From Ornithinimicrobium cavernae (GTDB lineage: Bacteria > Actinomycetota > Actinomycetes > Actinomycetales > Dermatophilaceae), in NCBI RefSeq assembly GCF_003121625.1, contig NZ_QDDJ01000003.1, forward strand, positions 62,001-126,000: 64,000 bases of DNA. Reading direction: 5' to 3'. Below are positions 28,631-38,525 of this stretch, piece by piece; position 1 is the stretch's first letter; the number at the start of each line of letters is the position of its first letter. Both the position numbers and the translations under genes were made by a program. The notes under the pieces were generated by a model that did no database searches, was not told where the DNA came from, and worked only from the letters and a program-made list of their open reading frames with translations.

Positions 28631-30184
28631 ATGGCGAAGGCAACCAAACGTGAGAACTGGTCGGGTCAGACCGGGTTCCTGCTCGCCGCGATCGGATCGG
28701 CGGTCGGGCTGGGCAACATCTGGCGGTTCCCGGGTGTGGCCTACGAGAACGGGGGCGGTGCGTTCCTCATCCCCTACCTCGTGGCCCTGCTGACGGCGGG
28801 CATACCCATCCTGTTCCTGGACTACGCGCTCGGCCACCGCTACCAGGGGTCGGCGCCCACGGTGTTCCGTCGCCTCTTCCGGGGCGGGGAGTCCCTGGGG
28901 TGGTTCCAGGTCGCGATCTCGTTCGTGATCATGTGCTACTACGGCGTCATCCTGGCCTGGGCAGCGAGCTTCACCTACTTCTCGATCAACGAGGCCTGGG
29001 GCGAGGACCCCACCGCCTTCTTCACCGGCACCTACCTGGAGCTGGCCGAGCAGCCCGGCCTGAGCCTGGACGTCGTGGGTCACCTGCTGCTGCCGCTGCT
29101 CGTCGTGTGGCTCGCAGTGCTGTTCGTCATGGTGCTCGGGGTGCAGAACGGCCTCGAGAAGGCCAACGTGATCTTCCTGCCGCTGCTGGTGATCCTGTTC
29201 GCGATCCTGGTGGTGCGGGCCCTGTTCCTCGACGGCGCGATGGAGGGACTGAACGCGCTCTTCACGCCGGACTTCAGCCAGCTCACCAACACCGACGTGT
29301 GGCTCGCGGCCTACAGCCAGATCTTCTTCTCGCTGTCCATCGCCTTCGGCATCATGATCACCTACTCGAGCTATCTGCGCCGCCGGTCCGACCTCACCAC
29401 CACTGGTCTGGTGGCCGGCTTCGCCAACTCCTCGTTCGAGATCCTGGCGGGCATCGGCGTCTTCGCCACGCTGGGTTTCATGGCGACGGCCAGCGGCGTG
29501 GGCGTCCAGGACCTGGAGGGCATCACCGGCCCGATCCTCAGCTTCGTCACCTTCCCGCAGATCATCTCGATGATGCCGGGCGGCCCGATCTTCGGCGTGC
29601 TGTTCTTCGGATCGCTCGTGCTGGCCGGCTTCACGTCGATGATCTCCATCGCCCAGGTGGTCGTGGCGGCGCTGCAGGAGAAGTTCGAGCTCGCCCGGGC
29701 CGCTGCGGCAGCCCTGGTGGTCGGCGTCTGCGGCACCATCTCGATCCTGCTGTTCGCCACCACCACCGGTCTCTACACGCTCGACACCGTCGACAAGTAC
29801 ATCAACGAGATCGGCATCATCACCTCGGCCATCGTCATGACGCTGGTCGTGTCGTGGCGGCTGCGCAAGCTGCCCGAGCTCCAGGCGCACCTCAACCGGG
29901 TCTCCGCGTTCCAGGTGGGCGCCTGGTGGCGGGTGCTCCTGTCCGTCGTGGTGCCCGTCATGCTCCTGGTGATGGTCGGCACGACCGGTCTCTCACTGAT
30001 CACCGATGGCTACGAGGGCTACCCGACCTGGTACCTCAACCTCATGGGCTGGGGCGTGGTCGGCTTCGCGATCGTGTTCGCGATCGTGTTCACCCTGATC
30101 CCCGGACGCAGGGGCCGCGAGGACCACACGACCTTCGACCCGGAATCCCTGCGTGACGAGGACGACCTGGAGGAGGTCCGATGA
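28631..30184 (+). CDS. metP: Sodium-dependent amino acid transporter, NSS family (MetP-like)
   Basis: Sodium-coupled uptake of neutral amino acids; in Corynebacterium MetPS imports methionine and alanine. 517 residues, 11-12 membrane helices. The N-terminal sodium/substrate-site segment GSAVGLGNIWRFPGVAYENG is diagnostic of the NSS (LeuT-like) fold, followed by GGAFLIPYLVALLTAGIPI and a later sodium-site helix SIAFGIMITYSSY. ATG at 28631 with GGAGG about 13 nt upstream. Its stop overlaps the start of a tiny membrane protein of the MetS type, which strongly supports the MetP assignment. Confidence 0.92.
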   Translation: MAKATKRENWSGQTGFLLAAIGSAVGLGNIWRFPGVAYENGGGAFLIPYLVALLTAGIPILFLDYALGHRYQGSAPTVFRRLFRGGESLGWFQVAISFVIMCYYGVILAWAASFTYFSINEAWGEDPTAFFTGTYLELAEQPGLSLDVVGHLLLPLLVVWLAVLFVMVLGVQNGLEKANVIFLPLLVILFAILVVRALFLDGAMEGLNALFTPDFSQLTNTDVWLAAYSQIFFSLSIAFGIMITYSSYLRRRSDLTTTGLVAGFANSSFEILAGIGVFATLGFMATASGVGVQDLEGITGPILSFVTFPQIISMMPGGPIFGVLFFGSLVLAGFTSMISIAQVVVAALQEKFELARAAAAALVVGVCGTISILLFATTTGLYTLDTVDKYINEIGIITSAIVMTLVVSWRLRKLPELQAHLNRVSAFQVGAWWRVLLSVVVPVMLLVMVGTTGLSLITDGYEGYPTWYLNLMGWGVVGFAIVFAIVFTLIPGRRGREDHTTFDPESLRDEDDLEEVR

Positions 30185-30336
30185 CCGGCACCGCGATCGC
30201 GTTCCTGCTGCTGGCAATCATCGTGGTCTGGGGAGGGCTCGGCCTGGCGGTGTTCTACTACCGCCGCTCTGGCGCCTCCGGCGGTGAACCGGTGCGTGAC
30301 AGGGAGGGCCACGTGTCCTTCCCGCACGACACCTAG
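30181..30336 (+). CDS. metS: MetS-like small subunit of the NSS transporter
   Basis: 51-residue single-pass membrane protein: MTGTAIAFLLLAIIVVWGG begins a hydrophobic helix (about 4-28), followed by YYRRSG and a short polar tail ending FPHDT. Size, topology and position match the methionine/alanine importer small subunit MetS of Corynebacterium, which is required for MetP activity. ATG overlaps the metP stop (ATGA), so the two are translationally coupled. Confidence 0.82.
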   Translation: MTGTAIAFLLLAIIVVWGGLGLAVFYYRRSGASGGEPVRDREGHVSFPHDT

Positions 30337-30342
30337 CAGGCC

Positions 30343-30462
30343 GTATGCCGCATGGCCGGCGTCGCGTCCCTGGTCGCGGGGCGGCGCTGGTCGCCGGAGC
30401 CTGACCCAGGTAGGCGACCCGCGTGCAGCCGCACGAGCGCACCTGCCTGCTGACCGGCATAC
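30343..30462. repeat. Inverted pair of the GTATGCCG octamer between metS and an MFS gene
   Basis: CCGTATGCCG (30341-30350) and its exact reverse complement CGGCATACGG (30455-30464) bracket about 100 bp of non-coding DNA. These are two of at least 22 copies of the octamer in the window. The rest of this 180-bp gap shows only an imperfect dyad just before the MFS start. Confidence 0.6.
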
Positions 30463-30516
30463 GGCGGACTCCTCCCGACCGATGAGGACTGTCGGTGCGG
30501 GGAGTCAGACTGGAGC

Positions 30517-32070
30517 ATGAGCACTCTTCCTCCCGTGGGTCGCACCTTCGGGCACCTCCTGGTCAACACAGCCGTGGCCGGGCTGACCACGAGCTTCCTG
30601 TGGTTCGCGCTGACCTTCTGGGCCTACCTCGAGACCCGGTCGGTGCTGGCCACCGGCGTCATCGGCGGTGCCTACATGCTGTTCGTGTCGGCGAGCAGCA
30701 TCATGTTCGGCTCGGTCGTCGACCACCACCGCAAGATCGTGGTGATGCGCGCCTCGTCGGTCAGCACGCTGGTGCTGTTCGTCCTGGCGGGTCTGTTCTA
30801 CGCCCGGGTGCCGGGGGCCGACATGACCGACCTGTCCCAGCCGTGGTTCTGGGTCTTCGCGGTCCTCATCCTGATCGGCGCGATCGTGGAGCACATGCGC
30901 AACATCGCGCTGTCGACGTGCGTGACGATCCTCGTGCCGGAGGGTGAGCGCGACCGGGCCAACGGCCTGGTCGGGACGGCCCAGGGCATCACCTTCCTGG
31001 CGACCAGCGTGCTGTCAGGGCTCTCCATCGGGTTCCTGGGCATGGGCTGGACCCTGGTGGTGGCGACCATCGCCGTGGCGGTGGGGTTGGTGCACCTGCT
31101 CCTCGTCCGGATGCCGCAGGAGACCGAGCCCGCCTCGGCCGGCTCGGACGACCACGGCCGGGTCGACATCCGGGGGTCGATCGCGATCATTGCCGCCTCC
31201 GCCGGGCTGTTCGCGCTCATCTTCTTCTCGGCGTTCAACAACTTCGTCGGCGGCGTCTACATGGCGCTGATGGACCCCTACGGCCTGGAGATGTTCGAGG
31301 TGGAGGTGTGGGGGCTGGTCCTCGGCGCGACCTCGCTCGGCTTCATCGTCGGCGGCGGCCTGGTCGCCAGGTTCGGGCTGGGGCCCAGGCCGGTGCGCAC
31401 CCTGCTGCTGGGTGTGGTGGCCATGGGTGTCCTCGGCTCGTTGTTCACCGTGCGCGAGTGGGCCTGGCTCTACGTCGTCGGCATCTTCGCCTACATGTGC
31501 CTCATCCCGGTGGTCGAGGCCGCCGAGCAGACCGTCATCCAGCGGGTCGTGCCCCTGCAGCGGCAGGGCCGGGTGTTCGGGTTCGCGATGGCCGTCGAGA
31601 CAGCGGCGGCGCCGCTCACCGCCTTCCTCATCGCGCCGATCGCGGATCGCTGGATCATCCCGTTCGCTGACTCCGAGGCGGGTCGGCTGGCCCTGGAGCC
31701 CCTGCTGGGAGCTGGCACGCCGGTGTCCCGTGGCATCGCGCTGGTGTTCCTTGCTGCCGGCCTGGTGATGGTGCTGGTCGCGCTGCTGGCCCTGGCCTCG
31801 CCGGGTTACCGCGCCCTCTCGAGGACGTATGCCGTGGCCACCCCGCCCGCGGCGGCTGAGGGGCAGGTCGCCCCGGCCCCCGGCCAGGACGCCGCGGCCC
31901 CAGGCCAGGACGCCGCGGCCCCCGGCCAGGACGTCCCGCCCCTCGACCAGGTCGCCACTGCCCCGGGCCAGATCGTGGTCACGGCCTCCTCGGCCGCGGC
32001 GGTTGCTGTCGTGACCCCGATGGACGGGCACGACCAGCACACCGAGGAGGAGCCGCAGCCCAGCGCGTGA
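30517..32070 (+). CDS. MFS transporter with repetitive C-terminal tail
   Basis: 517 residues, about 12 membrane helices in the enterobactin/macrolide exporter-like MFS group (FGHLLVNTAVAGLTTSFLWFA first helix; GSVVDHHRKIVVMRAS as the loop 2-3 motif; long cytoplasmic loop near 200-225). Probably a small-molecule exporter; substrate unknown. The last 85 residues are Ala/Pro/Gln-rich with APGQDAA repeats encoded by 21-bp DNA repeats (about 31880-31931). It ends 6 bp from the convergent HAD gene. Confidence 0.85.
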   Translation: MSTLPPVGRTFGHLLVNTAVAGLTTSFLWFALTFWAYLETRSVLATGVIGGAYMLFVSASSIMFGSVVDHHRKIVVMRASSVSTLVLFVLAGLFYARVPGADMTDLSQPWFWVFAVLILIGAIVEHMRNIALSTCVTILVPEGERDRANGLVGTAQGITFLATSVLSGLSIGFLGMGWTLVVATIAVAVGLVHLLLVRMPQETEPASAGSDDHGRVDIRGSIAIIAASAGLFALIFFSAFNNFVGGVYMALMDPYGLEMFEVEVWGLVLGATSLGFIVGGGLVARFGLGPRPVRTLLLGVVAMGVLGSLFTVREWAWLYVVGIFAYMCLIPVVEAAEQTVIQRVVPLQRQGRVFGFAMAVETAAAPLTAFLIAPIADRWIIPFADSEAGRLALEPLLGAGTPVSRGIALVFLAAGLVMVLVALLALASPGYRALSRTYAVATPPAAAEGQVAPAPGQDAAAPGQDAAAPGQDVPPLDQVATAPGQIVVTASSAAAVAVVTPMDGHDQHTEEEPQPSA

Positions 32071-32076
32071 ACGGGC

Positions 32077-32736
32077 TCAGCCCGCCAGCCCGGCCACCAG
32101 CTCGACGGTCACCTCGTCCAGGTCAGCCACCACCAGGTCGGCGAGGGCGAGGGCGTCGGGGGCGGGCGGGAACGCCTCGTGCGGCACGGCGATCACCCGC
32201 ATCCCTGCGGCTGACGCCGAGCGGAGACCGTTGCTGGAGTCCTCGATGGCGACCGCCCGGGACGGCTCCACGCCCAGCAGCTCACAGGCGCGGAGGAAGC
32301 CGTCCGGGGCGGGCTTGCCGGCGGCGACCTCCTCCGTAGACACCGACACCTGGATCAGGTCGGCGATCCCGAGGGTCTGGAGCGAGGTGTCGATGAGGCG
32401 GCGCGCGGAGGACGAGGCGACCGCCACCGGCCACCGGGCAGCCAGCCGCTGGACGGCCTCGACGGCGCCCGGCATCGTCGGCAGGTGCGCGCGGTAGTGC
32501 GCCGCCATCGCCTCCAGGGTGCGCTCGGCCGTGTCGCCCCGGACCCCCACGCTGGTGGCGAGGTAGTCCGCCCACTCAGGTGTCGACATACCCATCATGG
32601 CCTCGGTCGCCCCCTCGGGCCAGGGCACCCCGTCGGCCTCGGCCAGGCCGCGGCGGACCTGGTCCCAGATGGTCTCGGTGTCGGTGAGCACGCCGTCCAT
32701 GTCGAAGACGACGGCCGCGACGGAGCGCGCGCTCAT
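32077..32736 (-). CDS. HAD-family phosphatase (beta-phosphoglucomutase-like)
   Basis: 219 residues. Motif [12 protein letters not shown] (nucleophile Asp), cap domain, motif II ASSS, motif III Lys in [13 protein letters not shown], motif [13 protein letters not shown]: subclass I HAD of the PGMB/phosphatase type (sugar phosphates or similar; substrate unknown). Its ATG overlaps the rnhA stop (ATGA), so it is the second gene of an rnhA operon. Confidence 0.9.
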   Translation of the reverse strand: MSARSVAAVVFDMDGVLTDTETIWDQVRRGLAEADGVPWPEGATEAMMGMSTPEWADYLATSVGVRGDTAERTLEAMAAHYRAHLPTMPGAVEAVQRLAARWPVAVASSSARRLIDTSLQTLGIADLIQVSVSTEEVAAGKPAPDGFLRACELLGVEPSRAVAIEDSSNGLRSASAAGMRVIAVPHEAFPPAPDALALADLVVADLDEVTVELVAGLAG

Positions 32737-33182
32737 GCGCGCACCAGGTCGACACCGCGGTTGGCGAGCTCGTCGGCGCGCTCGTTGCCGGGGTCACCGG
32801 AGTGCCCCTTGACCCAGACCCAGTGGACGGTGTGCCGACTGACCTCGACATCCAGCGCCTGCCACAGCTCCACGTTCTTGACCGGCTGCTTCGCCGAGGT
32901 CTTCCAGCCGTTCCTCTTCCAGCCGGCGATCCACGTCTTCATGCCGTTCATGACGTACGAGGAGTCGACGTGCAGCGTGACCTCGCACGGCCGGGTCAGG
33001 GCCTGCAGCCCCTCGATGACGGCCTGCAGCTCCATCTGGTTGTTGGTCGTGAGCTCGGCCCCGCCGCACAGCTCGCGTTCGTGCTGACCCGATCGCATCC
33101 ACACGCCCCACCCGCCGATGCCGGGGTTGCCCTTGCAGGCCCCGTCGCTCCACATCTCCACGGCGGTCTGTGCCTCAGTCAT
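32733..33182 (-). CDS. rnhA: Ribonuclease HI
   Basis: Cleaves the RNA strand of RNA-DNA hybrids. 149 residues, bacterial RNase HI length. Catalytic carboxylates are all present: Asp13 ([10 protein letters not shown]), Glu51 (NNQMEL), Asp73 (VDSSYV), Asp137 (NERADELA), with His127 in KGHSGD; the basic protrusion [13 protein letters not shown] is intact. ATG at 33182 ([11 protein letters not shown]) is preferred over a longer frame. Divergent from fdhD and coupled to the HAD phosphatase. Confidence 0.95.
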   Translation of the reverse strand: MTEAQTAVEMWSDGACKGNPGIGGWGVWMRSGQHERELCGGAELTTNNQMELQAVIEGLQALTRPCEVTLHVDSSYVMNGMKTWIAGWKRNGWKTSAKQPVKNVELWQALDVEVSRHTVHWVWVKGHSGDPGNERADELANRGVDLVRA

Positions 33183-33257
33183 GGGAGTGACCCTATCCAG
33201 CGGCGCACCCACGGCGGCGCAGGCGCCTGGCTACGCTGGGCGTGACGAAGGAGGCTC

Positions 33258-34082
33258 ATGGCGCGCGTGACCAGGCCGTGGCGGGTGACCCGGCTGGGAC
33301 GGGACGGGTCCACCCGGGTGCGGGCCGACGTCCTGGCCGGTGAGGAGCCCCTGGAGATCCGGGTCGCCGGCCGCTCGTTCACCGTGACGATGCGCACGCC
33401 GGGCCACGACTTCGAGCTGGTCGCCGGGTTCCTGGTCAGCGAGGGTGTGGTCACCGGGCGCGAGCAGATCCGCTCGATGGACTACCGCTCCGGCATCGCG
33501 GCCGGCGGTGAGCGGGACTACAACGTGGTCGACGTGCGGCTGGCCGAAGGGGTCCCGCTCCCTGACACGACCATGGAACGGCACGTGTACACCTCCAGCA
33601 GCTGTGGTGTGTGCGGCACCGCGTCGATCGAGGCGGTGCGCAAGACCTCGCCGTATGCCGTCAGCCGGGACTCCCTGACCGTCCCGCTCGAGGTGTTGCT
33701 GGGTCTGCCGGAGCGGCTGCGGTCCGAGCAGCAGGTGTTCGACCGGACCGGCGGGGTGCACGCGGCCGGCCTGCTCGTCGGCGACGAGCTGGTCTGTGTG
33801 CGGGAGGACGTCGGGCGGCACAACGCCGTCGACAAGGTCGTCGGATGGGCCCTTCTCGAGGGGCGCCTGCCACTGGCCGGCTCGGTGCTGCAGGTCTCCG
33901 GCCGGGCGTCCTTCGAGCTGGTGCAGAAGGCCGCGATGGCGGGCATCCCGGTCCTCTCGGCCGTCTCCGCGCCCTCGGCGCTCGCCGTCGAGCTGGGGGA
34001 CGAGCTGGGCGTGACAGTCATCGGGTTCAACCGCGGCGAGACGCTCAACGTCTACAGCCACCCGGACCGGGTTGTCCCGTGA
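33258..34082 (+). CDS. fdhD: FdhD: formate dehydrogenase maturation sulfurtransferase
   Basis: Moves sulfur from a cysteine desulfurase to the molybdenum cofactor of formate dehydrogenase. 274 residues. Seen: CGVCG (Cys116, Cys119), REDVGRHNAVDKVVGWAL, SGRASFELVQKAA and SAPSALAVELG, all family hallmarks. ATG at 33258 with AAGGAGG upstream. No formate dehydrogenase gene lies in the window. Downstream of its stop the last 24 bp are imperfectly duplicated (34060-34106), perhaps a recent slippage product. Confidence 0.95.
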   Translation: MARVTRPWRVTRLGRDGSTRVRADVLAGEEPLEIRVAGRSFTVTMRTPGHDFELVAGFLVSEGVVTGREQIRSMDYRSGIAAGGERDYNVVDVRLAEGVPLPDTTMERHVYTSSSCGVCGTASIEAVRKTSPYAVSRDSLTVPLEVLLGLPERLRSEQQVFDRTGGVHAAGLLVGDELVCVREDVGRHNAVDKVVGWALLEGRLPLAGSVLQVSGRASFELVQKAAMAGIPVLSAVSAPSALAVELGDELGVTVIGFNRGETLNVYSHPDRVVP

Positions 34083-34164
34083 TCCCCGGACCGGATGGTC
34101 CCGTGACCGAGCAGGGCCGGGTGCTCTGACCTGATGTCGTCCCGGTCGATGGGCACCGGGCCGG

Positions 34165-35244
34165 TCACCCGACGAGACGCACCTCGGGCTGACGGCCGAG
34201 GAACGCGCCGTACCTGGCGGCGGCGTCCTCCACGTGTGGCAGGTGGTCCGGCGACCACGAGCCGTGGGGCTGCAGCTCAAAGAGCACCCGCTCGCCGGTG
34301 ACCGTGCGTTTCATGCCCGCGACCAGCTGGCCGTCCACCAGGGCCATGCCGATCATGGCCTCCCGTCCACTGGGCACCACCCCGGCGGCGTCGAGGATCA
34401 TCCGGGAGTCCTGGTAGCCGCGGTAGGTCTCGTCAAGCAGCTGCAGCAGGTGCGCGGCCGGCCGTTGGGGGCCCGAGGGCGGTTCCTCGCCGGCGGTGTG
34501 CCAGAACGTGCGGCCGCCGTGCTCGAAGCTCTCGAGACGGTCCGCGACGTCCGCCAGGCCTGCTCGGACATCTGTCAGGGTGAGGGTCGCCCAGTAGGAC
34601 AGGTCCCTCTCGGTGACCGGTCCGTGACCACGCACGTAGCGCAGGACGATCTCGGCCGCGGCCTCCTCGCGACCGAGCCGCCGCGGCCTTGGCACGCGGT
34701 CAGCGAGCCGGGCGTAGGTGTGGACGCCGTCCACCGGCGCACCGCTGCACACCAGGCCCTGCAGCTCCAGATCGGCCAACAGGATCATCAGCGCCTGGCC
34801 GGTGAGGTCGTGGCCGGCCGCGGCGAGCGCAGCGGCCAGCTGCGCACGTGTCAGCTGGTCGGCCAAGGAGGCGAGCACAGTCTCGGTGAGCCGGTCGATC
34901 GCCCGATCGTCCAGCCCGTGGGTGCCACGCAGCTGCTGGCCGGTGACCCGTCGCACCCGTGGCGCCGTGAGCTCGAGCAGCCAGACCAGGTCCTCGGCGC
35001 TCACGTAGTGCCACGTCGGCCGCAGCACGTGCGTCCGGATGATGGTCCCGTCGGCGAGGGCGGAGTCCAGGTCGGCCGGGTCGGGGGCGGGCGTGCGTGT
35101 CGCCACGGCCCACGCGGACTGCGCCGGGTTCTCGGCCTGCACCGCCAGCAGCGAGGAGACCACCTCGGTGGCGCGCCTGCCCGTCGGCTCGGCGAGCTGC
35201 TGGCTGCGCAGCCTCCAGCGGGCGATGTCGGTGTCTGTGGGCAT
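34165..35244 (-). CDS. Winged-helix AlkZ/YcaQ-like protein (putative DNA glycosylase family)
   Basis: 359 residues of the HTH_42 (AlkZ/AlkX) family, some members of which unhook interstrand crosslinks or remove alkylated bases. Seen: LLAVQAENPAQSAWAVATR at the position of the catalytic QxQ motif, which here reads QAE, so catalysis is uncertain; DGTIIRTHVLRPTWHYV (family RTHVLRPTWHF); winged-helix repeats; and DGQLVAGMKRTV near the end. ATG at 35244 is chosen; the open frame continues far upstream as antisense of another gene. Single gene, convergent with fdhD. Confidence 0.8.
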   Translation of the reverse strand: MPTDTDIARWRLRSQQLAEPTGRRATEVVSSLLAVQAENPAQSAWAVATRTPAPDPADLDSALADGTIIRTHVLRPTWHYVSAEDLVWLLELTAPRVRRVTGQQLRGTHGLDDRAIDRLTETVLASLADQLTRAQLAAALAAAGHDLTGQALMILLADLELQGLVCSGAPVDGVHTYARLADRVPRPRRLGREEAAAEIVLRYVRGHGPVTERDLSYWATLTLTDVRAGLADVADRLESFEHGGRTFWHTAGEEPPSGPQRPAAHLLQLLDETYRGYQDSRMILDAAGVVPSGREAMIGMALVDGQLVAGMKRTVTGERVLFELQPHGSWSPDHLPHVEDAAARYGAFLGRQPEVRLVG

Positions 35245-35313
35245 GCCCACAGTCTGGTCGACAGAGTCCGGGACGGCCAGGCTCCTGGCCACGGGTAGTG
35301 ACAGGATCGGGCC

Positions 35314-36531
35314 GTGCGATGGACTGAGCAGACGCCGGTGACCTGGCCCAGCGACCAGGGGTTCGACGCCTGGTGGCGCGGCGTGACCGAGCCGATGGAC
35401 ACCGGTGGCGAGGGTGCCGGGCCGTTCGACCTCAAGGGCGGTCACGTCCAACTCGACGCCGGCGATCACCTCCGCCCGGGGGCGATCTATCGGTGGGTTC
35501 CTCCGGAGGGTGCGGTCGTGGGCTCGGCCGCGTGGGGGATCGGCGGGCCGCACGACCGCCGCGACCTGTATGCGGAGTACCAGGAGGTGGCGGACCCCGC
35601 ACGCCGCGTCGTGGTCCGGCTGGACGGCCTGGACGCGTGCGGTTCGATGAGTGTCACGAGCACCCTGCGACACCTGGCGGCCGAGGCGTTCTTCTCGCCG
35701 CGGCGGGACCGGCTGCTCGACGTGGAGATCACCCTCGACTGGCTGCTGGTCCGGCTCCGTGCCCGCGTGGTCCCGGCCGAGAGTGGTGAGCAGCTCCGGG
35801 TCTCCCTGCGGGTGGTGGGACGGGGCATCTGGAAGCCGGTGATCGCACCCCTGCTGGTGCCGCTCGGGCTGCCGCTGCGGCACGTGCTGACCCACGAGGT
35901 GGAGGAGGCGGCCGACCGGCTGACCCACCTGGACGAGGACCCACGAGGCGATGGTGCGCCGGAGCGGGAGATGGAGCGCATCCGGGTCGGTGCCGAGCTG
36001 ATCCGAACCCGCCTCCACGAGGTGGTGCGCACCGTTGATGCCCGTCCGTTCTGGACCGGTCGCGGTCGGCGGGCGCTTCGGGAGGCCTTCGTCGCACTGC
36101 CCGCGGTCGGGAGCGGTTGGCCGTCGGTGAGTCCCGCGATGACTTTCGGTGACAGCGGCCGGTGGTGGGACGAGGAGAAGTGGATCTTCGACATCCTCGT
36201 CGACGCGAACCCCTGGCGACGGAAGCGGCACGAGATGGTCGACCAGCAGGTTGACCTCTGGCTGAGCCAGCAGGAGACCATCATTGCCCACCACGAGCAG
36301 GCACAGGTCGCCCAGCGGGAGGCCGGCCGGCTCAACCCGGACCCCAGCCACCCCACCGCCGCCGAGATCAACGAGATGATGGACCTGTCGTGGCTGGCGA
36401 CGCCGTGGTCCACGGTCCGCTACCTGGCGAGGCAGGCAGCCAAGGACTCGCCGGCCGACGACGACCTGCCCCCGCTCGAGACCGACGAGGACGCGCGGAA
36501 GTTCGTGACCGGGCTCCTGAAGGACCTCTGA
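35314..36531 (+). CDS. Uncharacterised 405-residue cytoplasmic protein
   Basis: I do not recognise this protein. GTG at 35314 begins MRWTEQTPVTW; length 405. No signal peptide or convincing membrane helix; many Trp and Arg residues; the only markedly hydrophobic stretch is APLLVPLGLPL near residue 190. The C-terminal third is charged with a likely coiled-coil (QQETIIAHHEQAQVAQREAG) and an acidic end (DDDLPPLETDEDARK). Codon use looks native. It is divergent from the AlkZ-like gene and 135 bp upstream of an efflux gene, with no overlap to suggest an operon. Confidence 0.65.
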   Translation: MRWTEQTPVTWPSDQGFDAWWRGVTEPMDTGGEGAGPFDLKGGHVQLDAGDHLRPGAIYRWVPPEGAVVGSAAWGIGGPHDRRDLYAEYQEVADPARRVVVRLDGLDACGSMSVTSTLRHLAAEAFFSPRRDRLLDVEITLDWLLVRLRARVVPAESGEQLRVSLRVVGRGIWKPVIAPLLVPLGLPLRHVLTHEVEEAADRLTHLDEDPRGDGAPEREMERIRVGAELIRTRLHEVVRTVDARPFWTGRGRRALREAFVALPAVGSGWPSVSPAMTFGDSGRWWDEEKWIFDILVDANPWRRKRHEMVDQQVDLWLSQQETIIAHHEQAQVAQREAGRLNPDPSHPTAAEINEMMDLSWLATPWSTVRYLARQAAKDSPADDDLPPLETDEDARKFVTGLLKDL

Positions 36532-38424
<1,893 letters not shown>

Positions 38425-38439
38425 CAGCGCTCTGTGCTT

Positions 38440-38486
38440 CTTGGAGCGTGGCACAGCCGGCTCCACGAAGCGGAGCCGGCTCCAAG
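38440..38486 (+). terminator. Terminator after the DHA2 efflux gene
   Basis: Inner 9-bp perfect stem GCCGGCTCC (38456-38464) with GGAGCCGGC (38472-38480) and an outer CTTGGA/TCCAAG pair (38440-38445, 38481-38486). It lies between convergent genes and may act in both directions. Confidence 0.75.
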
Positions 38487-38525
38487 ACACCCTTCGGGGG
38501 GCGTGGGGTGGCTGGGACCTGCGGG

